From NCBI RefSeq assembly GCF_004404055.1, contig NZ_SOHK01000015.1, positions 310,001 through 374,000 of the forward strand: a stretch of DNA of 64,000 bases, read 5' to 3'. Numbering within the stretch: the stretch's first letter is position 1; each line of letters starts with the position of its first letter. This DNA is from Cryobacterium ruanii (lineage in GTDB: Bacteria; Actinomycetota; Actinomycetes; Actinomycetales; Microbacteriaceae). This document shows positions 9,698 through 19,036 of this stretch, piece by piece. Both the position numbers and the translations under genes were made by a program. The notes below the pieces were generated by a model, which worked only from the letters and a program-made list of their open reading frames with translations, was not told the origin of the DNA and made no database searches.

Positions 9698-10876
9698 ATG
9701 TCAGTCATCAAGGTCGCACCGCTGGAGCGTATCCGGCGCGAGCGCAGCAGCATCAAGTGGACTCGGTTTCCCGCCGACGTACTTCCCTTGTTCGTTGCCG
9801 AGATGGACTACCCCCTCGCTCCCGCCATCGTCGCCACCCTGGTCGAGCGGGTGCAGGCCTCCGACACCGGATACCTCGACGGTCCCGGGCCGCTCGCTCC
9901 GGCCTTCGCCGCGTTCGCCCTGAATCGCTGGGGCTGGACCGTCGACCCGAGCCACGTGCACCTCGCGACCGACGTGAGCGTCGGCATCGTCGAGGCGCTC
10001 CGACTGGCCGTGCCGGCCGGCGGCCGGGTCGCGATCACCCCGCCGGTCTACCCGCCGTTCTACGAACTCGTCGAAGAGGCCCTCGCGAACGTCGTCGAGA
10101 CCCCCCTGATCGAGCACGGTGACACCTGGCTGTTTGACTTCGCGGCGCTAGAGCGCAGTTTCGCCGCCGGTATCGATGCCTTTCTCCTGTGCAACCCGCA
10201 CAACCCGCACGGCATCGTCTGGGCCAGAGCCACACTCGAAGAACTCGCCCGGCTCGCGGCTCAGTATGACGTCTTCGTGATCTCCGACGAGATCCACGGC
10301 CCGCTCACCTACCCCGGCGCCACCTTCACTCCGTTTGCCCCGCTTGCCGCGGCCGTCGGCGTGCGCGCGGTGACCGTGACGTCGGCGAGCAAGGGCTGGA
10401 ACGTCGCCGGGCTCAAGTGCGCCATAGTCGTCGCTGCCGATGACGCCACGAATGAATTGCTCAACACGCTGCCCGAGGAAGTAGCCTGTCGCACCAGTAT
10501 TCTCGGCCTGCACGCCAACATCGCCGCATTCTCCTGTATCGACTGGCTCGACAACGCCATCGATCAAATTGTCGCCAACGATTCTTTACTTGATGAACTC
10601 CTTCGCGAACACCTGCCCGCCGTGATCTATCACCGGCCGCGCGCCAGCTATCTTGCCTGGCTGGATCTTCGCCAGATCGGGCTCGGGGACAACCCGTACC
10701 AGCGAATTCTCGATGATGCCCGCGTCGCCCTCAACAGCGGTGAGTCTTTCGGGCTCGGCGGCCAAGGCTTTGCCCGCCTCAACCTGGCCTGCTCGCCCGA
10801 CACGCTGCGCGAGGCCGTCGCCCGCATCGCGGCGCTCGTCGCGCGGGCCGCCGACGGCACACCGACGGCCGCCTGA
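9698..10876 (+). CDS. MalY/PatB-family PLP-dependent C-S lyase (cystathionine beta-lyase type)
   Basis: Fold-type I aminotransferase-like enzyme of about 392 residues, of the MalY/PatB group, which typically cleaves cystathionine or cysteine conjugates. Visible are the N-terminal PLFVAEMDYP block, the CNPHNPHGIVW segment, the DEIHGPLTYPG block (Asp contacts the PLP nitrogen) and the PLP lysine in TSASKGWNVAG. The frame is open upstream to 9638. I chose ATG at 9698 (MSVIKVAPLERI) because homologues begin near there and the 20 upstream residues look random (MCRMFTCLFAYSRRR). The stop overlaps the start of the next gene (ATGA), so the two form a sulfur amino acid unit. Confidence 0.85.
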   Translation: MSVIKVAPLERIRRERSSIKWTRFPADVLPLFVAEMDYPLAPAIVATLVERVQASDTGYLDGPGPLAPAFAAFALNRWGWTVDPSHVHLATDVSVGIVEALRLAVPAGGRVAITPPVYPPFYELVEEALANVVETPLIEHGDTWLFDFAALERSFAAGIDAFLLCNPHNPHGIVWARATLEELARLAAQYDVFVISDEIHGPLTYPGATFTPFAPLAAAVGVRAVTVTSASKGWNVAGLKCAIVVAADDATNELLNTLPEEVACRTSILGLHANIAAFSCIDWLDNAIDQIVANDSLLDELLREHLPAVIYHRPRASYLAWLDLRQIGLGDNPYQRILDDARVALNSGESFGLGGQGFARLNLACSPDTLREAVARIAALVARAADGTPTAA

Positions 10877-12318
10877 TGACCACGCGCACACAAACGAATG
10901 TCCCGCTCCAGTCCCAGAGCTACTCGAAGCCCGACACAACAGGAAGTTCCATGGCCACGCCAGCACCAGCACCCGCTACTCTCCTGAACTCTGACGCCAC
11001 CGAGGTCGTGACGCCGATCACCGACTGGGACGGCTTCAGCTTCGACACCCGCCAGGTGCACGTGGGCGAATACGCCGACGAGAACCGCGGAGCGCGCATT
11101 CCGCCGCTCACCCTCAGCGCCGGCTACGTCTTCGACTCGTTCGATGACGGGGCCGCCCGCTTCAACGGCGGGTCACGTGAACCCATCTACTCCCGGCAGG
11201 GCAACCCCACCAACGCGGTCGCCGAGCAGCGGCTGGCGTCACTGGAGGGTGGCACCGCCTGTGTCGCCGTGTCGAGCGGGCAGGCCGCGATCAGCGCCGC
11301 TCTGTTCGCCCTGGCCGAGTCAGGCGAGCACATCGTCTCGACCGCAAGCATCTACGGCGGCACCCGCATTCTGCTCGGCCGCAGCTTTCGCCGCATGGGC
11401 ATCGAGGTCGACTACGTCTGGGATACCGACTCCGATGCCGCCTGGGACGCGGTGATCCGACCCGAAACCAAGGCGATCTTCACCGAGACCATTCCCAACC
11501 CGCGCAACGACGTCGTCGACATTGCGCGCATCGCCGCCGTCGCCCGCCGCCACGGAATTCCGCTCGTCGTCGACAACACCATCGCCACGCCGTACCTGAT
11601 TCGCCCGTTCGAACACGGCGCCGACATCGTCGTGCACTCCACCACCAAGTTTCTCAGCGGCCACGGCGCCGGGGTGTCGGGCGCTGTCGTCGACGGTGGC
11701 ACCTTCGACTGGGCGGCAAGCTCTCGCCGCTACCCGCTGCTGACCGACTCGCTGCGTGCCGGCCTGCCCTCGCTGCTCGAGCGGTTCGGCCCGGCCGCCT
11801 ACGCCCAATACGTGCGCGAGGCCGTCGTCAACGACGTGGGCCCCTCGCTCTCACCGTTCAACGGATTTCTGTTGCACCAGGGCATCGAAACCCTGTCGCT
11901 GCGCATGGAACGCCACGTCGACAACTCCATCGCGATCGCGCACTGGCTCGAAGAACAGCCCGAGGTCGCGATCGTCGACTACGCCGGCCTGCCGAGCAGC
12001 CCGCTGCACGAGATCGCGCAGAAGTACTACCAGGGCCGCACCGGATCGGTGTTCGCCGTCACCGTCAAGGGCGGCACCGAGGGTGCCCGCGCCTTCACCA
12101 ACGGCCTGCGCGTGTTCAGCCGCATGACCGGAATCGGCGACACCCGCTCGATGGTGCTGCATCCGCTCACCACCACCCACGCGTCGTTTGCCCCCGACCT
12201 CAACGCACGCCTCGGCATCACCGCCGGAATGCTGCGCCTGTCGATCGGCATCGAAGCGCTTGACGACCTCCTGCTCGACCTCCGCGGGGGGCTCGACCGA
12301 GTCGCCGGCATCCTCTAA
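10876..12318 (+). CDS. O-acetylhomoserine sulfhydrylase / Cys-Met metabolism PLP enzyme
   Basis: 480-residue member of the Cys/Met metabolism PLP family, most like O-acetylhomoserine (thiol)-lyases, which make homocysteine from O-acetylhomoserine and sulfide. Key blocks are YSRQGNPTNAVAEQRLASLEGG, VSSGQAAISAALFAL, TIPNPRNDVVDI and the PLP lysine in HSTTKFLSGHGAGVSG. The first 45 or so residues are Thr/Ser/Pro/Ala-rich, longer than usual. The ATG at 10950 (MATPAPAPATLL), preceded by ACAGGAAGTTCC, is an attractive alternative start. The listed start overlaps the preceding lyase by four bases. Paired with the C-S lyase and with metH 8 kb away, it points to homocysteine/methionine supply. Confidence 0.82.
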   Translation: MTTRTQTNVPLQSQSYSKPDTTGSSMATPAPAPATLLNSDATEVVTPITDWDGFSFDTRQVHVGEYADENRGARIPPLTLSAGYVFDSFDDGAARFNGGSREPIYSRQGNPTNAVAEQRLASLEGGTACVAVSSGQAAISAALFALAESGEHIVSTASIYGGTRILLGRSFRRMGIEVDYVWDTDSDAAWDAVIRPETKAIFTETIPNPRNDVVDIARIAAVARRHGIPLVVDNTIATPYLIRPFEHGADIVVHSTTKFLSGHGAGVSGAVVDGGTFDWAASSRRYPLLTDSLRAGLPSLLERFGPAAYAQYVREAVVNDVGPSLSPFNGFLLHQGIETLSLRMERHVDNSIAIAHWLEEQPEVAIVDYAGLPSSPLHEIAQKYYQGRTGSVFAVTVKGGTEGARAFTNGLRVFSRMTGIGDTRSMVLHPLTTTHASFAPDLNARLGITAGMLRLSIGIEALDDLLLDLRGGLDRVAGIL

Positions 12319-12338
12319 ACGCAAGGTACTCTGAATTC

Positions 12339-12974
12339 ATGAACCTCACCGCGCCAATTTTCACCGCGCCCACTTTCTCCCGCACCTCGGCAGCACGCAC
12401 CACGGCAGCACGCACCACGGCAGCACGCACCCCGGCAGCACGCACCTCGGCCATATTGGGCGCGTTCGTGCTGCTCGCCGCGCTGAGCGGATGCGCCGCC
12501 ACCGATTCCGGAACCGGCTCGCCGGCATCCGCTGCCGCCACCGCCACGGCTGAAGCGGATGCTGCGGCCGTCGACTGCGCCGGCGTCAACGTCGTCGTCG
12601 ACTTCGGTACGCTCGGCGCCGACCCGGTCACCGAGTGCGTCGATGCGACCGAGGCGATTGCCGCGAGCGAGACCCTTGCGTCTACCGGCGTCACAACCGA
12701 GGGAAGCGTGGAATACGGCGACCAGATCGTCTGCCGCGTCAACGACCGCCCGGCCGCCGACGAAACCGTCGTGGTCGAGGGCCAGGAATCGTTCACCGAA
12801 ACCTGCGCGTCAATGCCGCCGGCGTACGCTTACTGGGCCCTCTGGGTGAAGGCGTCCCCCGACGCCAACTGGGACTACGCCCAGGAAGGCCTCGGCACCC
12901 TCGAGGTCGAACCCGGCCAGTCAGTGGGCCTCGTCTACACGACCGGCACCGAAACACCCACGCCCGGCAGCTAA
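12339..12974 (+). CDS. Putative lipoprotein associated with ECF transporter
   Basis: 211-residue secreted lipoprotein. Residues 8-32 hold a repeated Ala-Ala-Arg-Thr-(Thr/Pro/Ser) block. A hydrophobic segment and the lipobox LAALSGCA (Cys about 52) follow. The mature part contains AYWALWVKASPDANWDY and ends in a Gly/Thr tail (TTGTETPTPGS). The Tyr-Trp/Trp-Asp pattern recalls the small exported proteins with DUF4430/transcobalamin-like folds found next to actinobacterial CbiQ-type ECF genes; that link is from memory of the family and is inference. Its stop TAA directly abuts the GTG of the ECF gene, implying one operon. It may help capture the substrate outside the membrane. Confidence 0.65.
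   Translation: MNLTAPIFTAPTFSRTSAARTTAARTTAARTPAARTSAILGAFVLLAALSGCAATDSGTGSPASAAATATAEADAAAVDCAGVNVVVDFGTLGADPVTECVDATEAIAASETLASTGVTTEGSVEYGDQIVCRVNDRPAADETVVVEGQESFTETCASMPPAYAYWALWVKASPDANWDYAQEGLGTLEVEPGQSVGLVYTTGTETPTPGS
12388..12447 (+). repeat. 15-bp tandem repeat x4 in lipoprotein signal region
   Basis: Four copies of a 15-mer of the form CGGCAGCACGCACCN, encoding Ala-Ala-Arg-Thr-X repeats just before the hydrophobic core of the signal peptide. The copies differ only at the last base or two. Confidence 0.95.
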
Positions 12975-15047
12975 GTGTTTCGCCTGCGCCTGGCCCCGCT
13001 GCGCGCGGCAGTCGTGCTCGCAGTCAGCTTCGTGCTGCTGCGGGTCGTCTACCGCGTGGTGTTCGGCGGCGCCGGAGCAGGCCTGGGGCCGGTACTTTTG
13101 GATCTTCCAAAGCTGCGACTCGACGGACCGTTCAGCCACATCACTCTCCTGGGCCCGGTCACCTTGGCCGGGCTCGGCAACGCGGCGCAAAGCGCCCTGC
13201 CGGTCGCCGCCGTCATCGTCTTCTTTGGCCTGCTCAACGCTGTCATCAACGTGCAGGCCCTGTTCGCACGCGGTGCCGGTCGCGGGCCGCTGCGCGCCAT
13301 CTCCCGTTCGCTCGTGATCGCCTGGGCGACCTTTCCGGCACTCCTGGAATCCGTGCGCCGCGTGCGGGTCGCCCGCTCCCTGCGCGGAGAACGTTCGATC
13401 GCGTCGCTGCTCGTGCCCATCTTCGAGCAGACGATCGAGCGCGCGCTCGCGCTGGCCGCGTCGATGGAAACTCGCGGATTCGCGGCCACCCGCGTCGTGA
13501 CCGGCGTGTGCGAGGCACCGGTGGTGCTCCGGAATGCCGGTTTGAAATTTGGTGCTGCGCCCGACAAGACGGGCTGGCACCTCGACGGGCTCAACGTCAC
13601 CCTCAAGCCAGCCACCCTCACCGTGATCGTCGGCGCGACCGGGTCGGGCAAAACCAGCCTGCTCCACAGCATGAGCGGCCTGTTCCAGCACTTCTACGAC
13701 GGCACCCAGCAGGGACACATCGACGTTGCCGGCGCCGACCGGGCCTGCACTCCCCCGCGCGACACCGCCGGATTCGTCGGGCTCGTCGCGCAGAACGTGC
13801 GCCTCGGCTTCGCGGCCGAAACGGTGCACGACGAGATCGGCTTCGCCCTGGCCGTGCGCAATGTCGCCGCGCCGATCGTGCACGCCCGAGTTCTTGAGGT
13901 GGCCGCCCGGCTGAAAATCGAGCACCTGGTCGACCGTCCGATCGAGCAGCTCTCGGCCGGTGAAGCCAGCCTCGTTGCGATCGCCGCCGCCCTCGTGAAC
14001 CATCCCATTCTGTTGCTCGTCGACGAGCCGCTTGCCGACCTCGATACGGCCGCCCGCGACCGGGTCTGCACCGTGCTCGGCCAGCTCGCCCACGAGGCCG
14101 GCGTCTGCGTCGTCATCGCCGAACACAACACGCGTGAGTTCGCCACGATAGCGGATGCCTGGCTGCAGATTCGAGGCAGCCGCCTGCACCAGTTCTCCGC
14201 CGAATTCAGCACGACGATGACACCGGGCAGTGACGCAGACTCGTGGGGTACCACACTGCCATCATCCGGGAGCGGTCCGGGCATCGCAGCGGCGGCGCAG
14301 GGCGCTACGCGGGATATCGGCGCTGTGCCTGCGGTTGCGCTCGCGAGCATCCGTCGACTGAGTGTTCGGCACAAAACCAATCTGGTCGTCAACGACGTGT
14401 CCTTCGAAGTTCAGGCGGGCGAGCTCGTAGCCCTGCGCGGTAGCAACGGTGCCGGCAAGTCCAGCCTGCTGCGGGCGATCGCGCTGCCGACCGCTGCCGA
14501 CACCGTCATCGTCGGTGGGCACGATGCTCGATCCCTCAAGCGGCGTACGCGCCGGCACGCCGTGGCGCTCGTGCCCGAGAACTTCGACGACCTGCTGTTT
14601 GCGATCACCGTGGCCGAGGAATGTCGCCGCGCTGATCGAACGCTGCGCGAACCGAATTTTAGGCACGCTTCCCCCGCCGCTACCGACACCGACACCGAAC
14701 GCAACACCGCAGCCCTTTTTGCTCATTTGCTCGGCTTCAATGCCCCAGCGGATGCCGCGCGCCTGTTGCAGCGCCACCCGCGCGACCTCTCCGCCGGCGA
14801 ACGGCTCTGCCTCGTTATGGCCATTCAGCTCGCCGCCCGGCCTGCCCTGCTCCTCGTCGACGAACCCACCCGCGGCCTCGACCAGGTTGCGCGCGCGCTC
14901 GTGAGTGCGGCGCTGCTTACGGCCGCCGGTGCGGCCTCAGCGGTCATCTTCGCCACCCACGACGACGACTTCGCGCAGGACCTGGCCACGCGCACCCTGC
15001 GCATGCAGGCCGGGCGGCTCGCCGCCCCGATCGAGGTGCGCTCATGA
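12975..15047 (+). CDS. ECF importer: EcfT permease fused to two EcfA ATPases
   Basis: A single 690-residue chain carries the energising module of an ECF vitamin/metal importer. Residues 1-190 are the permease part, with the two coupling helices ending in RSLRGER and SMETRGF (Ala-Arg-Gly type motifs). The first ATPase has Walker A GATGSGKTSLL (about 218), Q-loop GLVAQNVRLGF, signature LSAGEASLVAIAAAL and Walker B LLLVDEPLADLD. The second has Walker A GSNGAGKSSLL (about 492), signature LSAGERLCLVMAI and Walker B LLLVDEPTRGLD. The permease begins at a GTG abutting the upstream stop. Compared with CbiQ-type proteins it seems to lack the first two membrane helices. Substrate unknown. Confidence 0.85.
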   Translation: MFRLRLAPLRAAVVLAVSFVLLRVVYRVVFGGAGAGLGPVLLDLPKLRLDGPFSHITLLGPVTLAGLGNAAQSALPVAAVIVFFGLLNAVINVQALFARGAGRGPLRAISRSLVIAWATFPALLESVRRVRVARSLRGERSIASLLVPIFEQTIERALALAASMETRGFAATRVVTGVCEAPVVLRNAGLKFGAAPDKTGWHLDGLNVTLKPATLTVIVGATGSGKTSLLHSMSGLFQHFYDGTQQGHIDVAGADRACTPPRDTAGFVGLVAQNVRLGFAAETVHDEIGFALAVRNVAAPIVHARVLEVAARLKIEHLVDRPIEQLSAGEASLVAIAAALVNHPILLLVDEPLADLDTAARDRVCTVLGQLAHEAGVCVVIAEHNTREFATIADAWLQIRGSRLHQFSAEFSTTMTPGSDADSWGTTLPSSGSGPGIAAAAQGATRDIGAVPAVALASIRRLSVRHKTNLVVNDVSFEVQAGELVALRGSNGAGKSSLLRAIALPTAADTVIVGGHDARSLKRRTRRHAVALVPENFDDLLFAITVAEECRRADRTLREPNFRHASPAATDTDTERNTAALFAHLLGFNAPADAARLLQRHPRDLSAGERLCLVMAIQLAARPALLLVDEPTRGLDQVARALVSAALLTAAGAASAVIFATHDDDFAQDLATRTLRMQAGRLAAPIEVRS

Positions 15048-16024
15048 CCGACGAATCAACCACGGCCCGCGAGAATGCAACCGCCGCCGGCGACGTCGAC
15101 GTCGACGTCGACGTCGCCGTCGCCGTCGTCTTTGGTACGTTCGCCGATGAAGCTCCAGGTGCCCAGAGCACCCCCGACGCAGTGTTCACACTCAGCGACC
15201 GCCCCCGAGACCGCGCGGATCAGGCGCGGCCGCGCCGCAGCATCCGCTGGACGGAGTGGATTCTCGGTGCCGGCAGCCTGCTGGCCGTCGCCGCGTTCGC
15301 CTGGCCGTTCTTCGTCGGGGCCGTGCCGGCAGACGCGCAGGTCGCGGTTCCGATCGTGGCGTTCGCTCTCATCCCGGCGCTCATCGTGGCCCTCGCGCTC
15401 ATCCTCGACCGCGAGATGTACACGGCGAAAACCGTCGCGCTGCTCGGCGTGCTCTCGGCCGTCGGTGCCGCAGTGCGCATCGCCGGCGCCGGCGCCGGCG
15501 GAGTCGAGGCGGTGTTCGTGCTGCTCATCCTAGCCGGACGCGTCTACGGCGCGCGCTTTGGTTTTTTGCTCGGCCTGCTCACCATCTCGGTGTCGTCGAT
15601 GCTCTGGGGCGGCTTTGGCCCGTGGACCCCGTTCCAGATGTTCGCCTGCGGCTGGGTCGGCGCCGGTGCCGGGCTGCTCCCCCGCTGGCAGAACGCCGCG
15701 CAGCGAAATTCTTCCGGCCAGCGGCTGCGCGCCAACCTCGAAATCGCCCTGCTCGCCGCCTACGGCGTGGTCGCGTCCTACCTGTTCGGTCTAATTATGA
15801 ACCTCTGGTTCTGGCCTTTCGCGGTGGGCAGCGGCACGGGCATCTCCTACGAAGCCACCGCCGACCCCGGCACGAACCTCGCCTCGTTCGCGCTCTACTC
15901 ACTCTTCACGTCGACCCTCACCTGGGATACGGTACGAGCCATCACGACCGTGGTCGGTATCGTCTTGGTCGGCCCGGCCGTGCTCGCGGCTCTGCGGCGA
16001 ACGAAAATTTCTCCCCGCAGTTGA
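15044..16024 (+). CDS. ECF transporter S component (substrate-binding membrane subunit)
   Basis: 326-residue membrane protein overlapping the ECF ATPase gene by four bases (ATGA). Six or so hydrophobic segments are visible after residue 70, including ILGAGSLLAVAAFAWPFFV and FGFLLGLLTISVSSMLWGG followed by GPWTPFQMFACGWVGAGAG. That last block, a long loop with Gly-Pro-Trp-Thr-Pro, is typical of EcfS proteins linked to CbiQ-like permeases. The first 65 residues are hydrophilic and include an Asp-Val repeat (DVDVDVDVAVAVV) encoded by tandem GACGTC. The substrate cannot be deduced; a vitamin or corrin-type ligand is plausible from the family but not shown. Confidence 0.78.
   Translation: MTDESTTARENATAAGDVDVDVDVAVAVVFGTFADEAPGAQSTPDAVFTLSDRPRDRADQARPRRSIRWTEWILGAGSLLAVAAFAWPFFVGAVPADAQVAVPIVAFALIPALIVALALILDREMYTAKTVALLGVLSAVGAAVRIAGAGAGGVEAVFVLLILAGRVYGARFGFLLGLLTISVSSMLWGGFGPWTPFQMFACGWVGAGAGLLPRWQNAAQRNSSGQRLRANLEIALLAAYGVVASYLFGLIMNLWFWPFAVGSGTGISYEATADPGTNLASFALYSLFTSTLTWDTVRAITTVVGIVLVGPAVLAALRRTKISPRS
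15092..15127 (+). repeat. Hexanucleotide GACGTC/GCCGTC tandem repeat
   Basis: Four perfect GACGTC units followed by GCCGTC variants inside the EcfS gene, giving Asp-Val then Ala-Val repeats near its N-terminus. Confidence 0.93.
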
Positions 16025-16474
16025 CCGGGCGGCCGCTGTCTTGTACGTGCAACCCCCTACGGGACGCCGAGTCTCAGGCATGCCGTCCTAGGCGTAACAG
16101 TCGATGCCTACCAGGCCCAGTCCTTCGGGCGGGCTATCGAATCCGAACTCGAATGACGAAGTCTCAAAAGAAGCCGTTCCGCGCGGAGTCGTACCCTATT
16201 CATTTGTACAAGCTGCTATCGGTTGGCCGAGTTGCCGCGTCAATCACCGGTCCGGAAGGGTCACTGCGGTGTACCTCAGGCAGGCTGCTGCCCTCGAGCT
16301 GACGATTTCGATAGAATGCGAACAGGCTGGTGTCGCTGGGGGGCACCAGTGTGTGGGCTCTTCCGACCCCGGCGGCGAGCGTAGTTGCAGTGTTTCCGGA
16401 GGTTAGGACTAAGACTTGTTGTACTCGCTCGTAGCCACCGATTCGGCGCCGCTTCATACGTTTGGTTGATCGTG
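16025..16474. other. Gene-poor stretch after the ECF operon
   Basis: About 450 bases with no convincing reading frame on either strand. Frames present are low in coding character and match nothing I recognise. It marks the left edge of a patchier segment (to about 20.7 kb) with shortened and decayed genes. Confidence 0.5.
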
Positions 16475-16687
16475 ATGATCGGTTGTCTCATCGCATTCCT
16501 CGTGCTCGTTGTGTCAGCCTTCATCGCGCTGAACGTGATGGGGTACGCGCCTCCAGGCGTGATGCTCGGGCTCATTGGCGGAGGGCTTCTCGCTCTGATA
16601 ACGATCGGTCCTCTCGCTTTCGTCCTAAGACCGGTCCAAGAGCGCTGCACGATTCGCAGTACGGATCCGGTTTTCGCATTTCGTTGA
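16475..16687 (+). CDS. Small two-helix membrane protein, hypothetical
   Basis: A frame of about 70 residues almost entirely made of two hydrophobic helices (MIGCLIAFLVLVVSAFIAL, then a glycine-rich VMLGLIGGGLLALITIG) and a short charged tail (RPVQERCTIRS). The frame is open upstream to 16385, but that part looks non-coding, so I chose the ATG at 16475; no clear Shine-Dalgarno is visible. It could be a genuine small membrane protein or a fragment of a larger lost gene. I do not recognise a family. Confidence 0.35.
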   Translation: MIGCLIAFLVLVVSAFIALNVMGYAPPGVMLGLIGGGLLALITIGPLAFVLRPVQERCTIRSTDPVFAFR

Positions 16688-16796
16688 CCGGAACCACTCT
16701 CCGGGACGGCCATCCCGCTCACGTAGCCGCGTGCAACATTAGCGTTTGAGGACGATGCTTGATCGGCGTGGATGCGGTGGCAAGGAGCGGCCGCGT

Positions 16797-17582
16797 TCAG
16801 GCCGTGGTTACACAAGGTGCAGATTTCGGTTGACGACGAGGAATAGCTCGGGGTCTCACTAAACGTTTCAGGCCGAGGGCCGGGGCTTCGAGATGATGCC
16901 AGGAGAGAGTCGCGACCGCCAGGGTGAAAAGGATCGTCAGTGCCACCGAGTACACGACCGGAAGATCTGGATTCACTTGGAGAACAAGCTGCTGGATTGG
17001 ATATCCCCACAAGTAGACGCCATAGGACAAATCAACCCCGGAGCGGGTGTTCTTGGAGCGCAGTGCAATGGTAAGGACGGCCGCGGGCACGACCGCCCAG
17101 GCGCAAATCGTTGCTATCGGTGCGATGAATTCGCCGAGCAGAAGCCACCCGACGACGAGGCACGCCATGAGCAAGGCCGGGAAATGCCGACGATCCACGC
17201 GGAGGTGGCAAGCGAGGGCGCCAAGCGCGAAGTAGGAGCACACCAGCAGTACACCGGACAGATAGAGCCACGTTTGCGGGGTGTTTAGGTATTCGCTGAG
17301 GGTGAGCTCGGTAGCGAGCGGTCCAATGACGACCACGGTGAGGAGCACCACTGCCGCGAGGGCGGGCAGGATGCGTAAAGCGCGATTGCGCACGAAGGAG
17401 GGGAGGTTGGGCCAGCGGTTCCAACTCGACGTGATGAGGTAGCCGCTGATCGTGAAAAAGACATACAGCCCGAGGGTGTGGAGCGGTATTCCGCCCACGC
17501 GTGGTGCCGGTGTTTCTCCGTTGAGGACGTACCCGTGCCCGACGACCACGGCAACAGCCGCGAGAAGTCTTAGCTGCCGCAT
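16797..17582 (-). pseudogene. Acyltransferase 3 family protein with internal deletion
   Basis: 261 residues resembling membrane acyltransferases of the OatA/NodX family, which modify cell-envelope sugars and normally have 340-400 residues. The N-terminal motif is present (RLLAAVAVVVGHGYVLNG, then VFFTISGYLITSSW and FVRNRALRILP), as is the C-terminal part (LSYGVYLWGYPIQQL, then SWHHLEAPALGLKR). After NTPQTWLYLSG the chain jumps to late helices. The middle region of about 80-100 residues that normally carries the NGSLWTLP-type motif is missing, without a frame break. It is probably inactive. It overlaps the upstream membrane-protein gene by 13 nt and seems to be the third gene of the PadR operon. 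Confidence 0.6.
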
Positions 17583-19036
17583 GAGGCGAGCCAGTCGTTC
17601 ACTGTGGTGCGCGCTTCTGCGATGTTGTGGACGCCGATGAGGTCGCGGACCTCGGCGGGCGTATAGGCGATTGAGGTGAGACGCTCCTCCACGGAGTGCT
17701 CCATGTGTGGAAGTGCAGCGGCCGGTTCCGCACCCAGGAGCAGGGCTATGGCGTACTGCACGCCCACCTCCCGCCCAGACACGGGGCCGTCAACGGAATC
17801 GGGCACTGCGCAGCTCTCGGAGGCATAGACCGCTTGGCCATAGCTGGCGAGGATCGCCGCATCCGAGTCCCCTAAACGTATGGAAACCTTGTTGATCGGG
17901 GACCCGTGCTCCTGCCCGTCGCTCAGGCCGCCGACATAGGGGGTGACTGCAGCTCGCATCGGGAGACCGGCAGCGACTCCACGTTGGAACGCCTGGGTCA
18001 CCACGGGACGGATCGCTGTTATGAACTCTGCTTCCTGCTCGGGCCAGAGGCACACTTGCGGGGATGTGCCCTGGCACTGCAATTCGGTGAGGTCTCGTCC
18101 GATCTGACTGGCTTGACCGAGCGCAGGGACAGACGGCGCAACGGCCACGAGTATCGCCACAATCGACAATGCCACGCCCACGAACGACACCGATCTCAGC
18201 ATGCCGGGACGTACGGCGACGAGCAGCAGGGTGATTACGGCGAGCGCCGCGCCACTGGCAATGGCGATGAGCTGAGCCTGCGGATGCGGGACGACATCGA
18301 CCCAGAGGCAGCACTGCGTCAGGCCGGCGCCGGTCACATTGCGCCACGCGAGCACAGCACCATCGAAGGGCATCGAATACCACGCGCAGAGCAGCGCACC
18401 CGCGACAGGAACAGCCACCACGGGGGGCAACACAGTGCCAAGGGCGAAACCTATGGCCACCGCTCCGAGTGCAAGACCGGCAAACGATAGCGGAACGATA
18501 AGCGCGCTCGGCGATCCCGTCGCGGGGAGGCCAGAAACGAGAAGGCTCAGAAGAACAACCACCAGGTAACCGAGCAGCAGACTGGCCAGCACCGGCGCCA
18601 TCGACCATGCAGCCCTGGCTACGCGCTTCCGCGACCCATCACTTGAAGCGGCTCTCCGGCCGTGCCGGTGGCCTTGCACGGCGGCGATCACCGCAGCCAG
18701 CGGGAGGGCCAACGGCGCCGCCGATCCGCCCGCCGTTAGTAGCGCTGGCCAGTAGCGCTGCACCAAGAACGGATTGGGCACCTGCCCCGACGCCCACAGC
18801 ATCACGATCAGCAGGAACATCCCACCCCAAAAAGCCGGCGACGTTCGTGCTCGCAACCAGATGCCACGGCTGGCGAGATGAAAATCCTCCATTAGATCCC
18901 CGTGCCGCCGCTGGCGCAGCTCGACGAGCGTGTCAATGACCTCAGCTCCGTACTGCTCCCGCCACCACTCGGGAAAAAGTCGAATCGCCAATCGGGTCGT
19001 TGGCCCGAGTGACTCCACCGACGCCAGGGAGCTCAT
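17570..19036 (-). CDS. PadR-linked integral membrane protein, function unknown
   Basis: 488 residues. A cytosolic N-terminus of about 60 residues (RLFPEWWREQYGAEVIDTLVEL) resembles the helical prefix of PadR-associated permease-like proteins. Six or seven hydrophobic helices follow up to about residue 300 (FWGGMFLLIVMLWASG, LLLGYLVVVLLSLLVSG and others). A long extracytosolic C-terminal part of about 185 residues holds several cysteines (ELQCQGTSPQVCLWPEQE, ASESCAVPDS, WLASCGS). The start overlaps the PadR stop (ATGA). I do not recognise a biochemical function; the context suggests a regulated envelope protein. Confidence 0.6.
   Translation of the reverse strand: MSSLASVESLGPTTRLAIRLFPEWWREQYGAEVIDTLVELRQRRHGDLMEDFHLASRGIWLRARTSPAFWGGMFLLIVMLWASGQVPNPFLVQRYWPALLTAGGSAAPLALPLAAVIAAVQGHRHGRRAASSDGSRKRVARAAWSMAPVLASLLLGYLVVVLLSLLVSGLPATGSPSALIVPLSFAGLALGAVAIGFALGTVLPPVVAVPVAGALLCAWYSMPFDGAVLAWRNVTGAGLTQCCLWVDVVPHPQAQLIAIASGAALAVITLLLVAVRPGMLRSVSFVGVALSIVAILVAVAPSVPALGQASQIGRDLTELQCQGTSPQVCLWPEQEAEFITAIRPVVTQAFQRGVAAGLPMRAAVTPYVGGLSDGQEHGSPINKVSIRLGDSDAAILASYGQAVYASESCAVPDSVDGPVSGREVGVQYAIALLLGAEPAAALPHMEHSVEERLTSIAYTPAEVRDLIGVHNIAEARTTVNDWLASCGS

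Noticed and set aside
16104-16457. Small ORFs on both strands between 16.1 and 16.5 kb
   Set aside because: They overlap each other, show no family features or ribosome sites, and codon use looks random.
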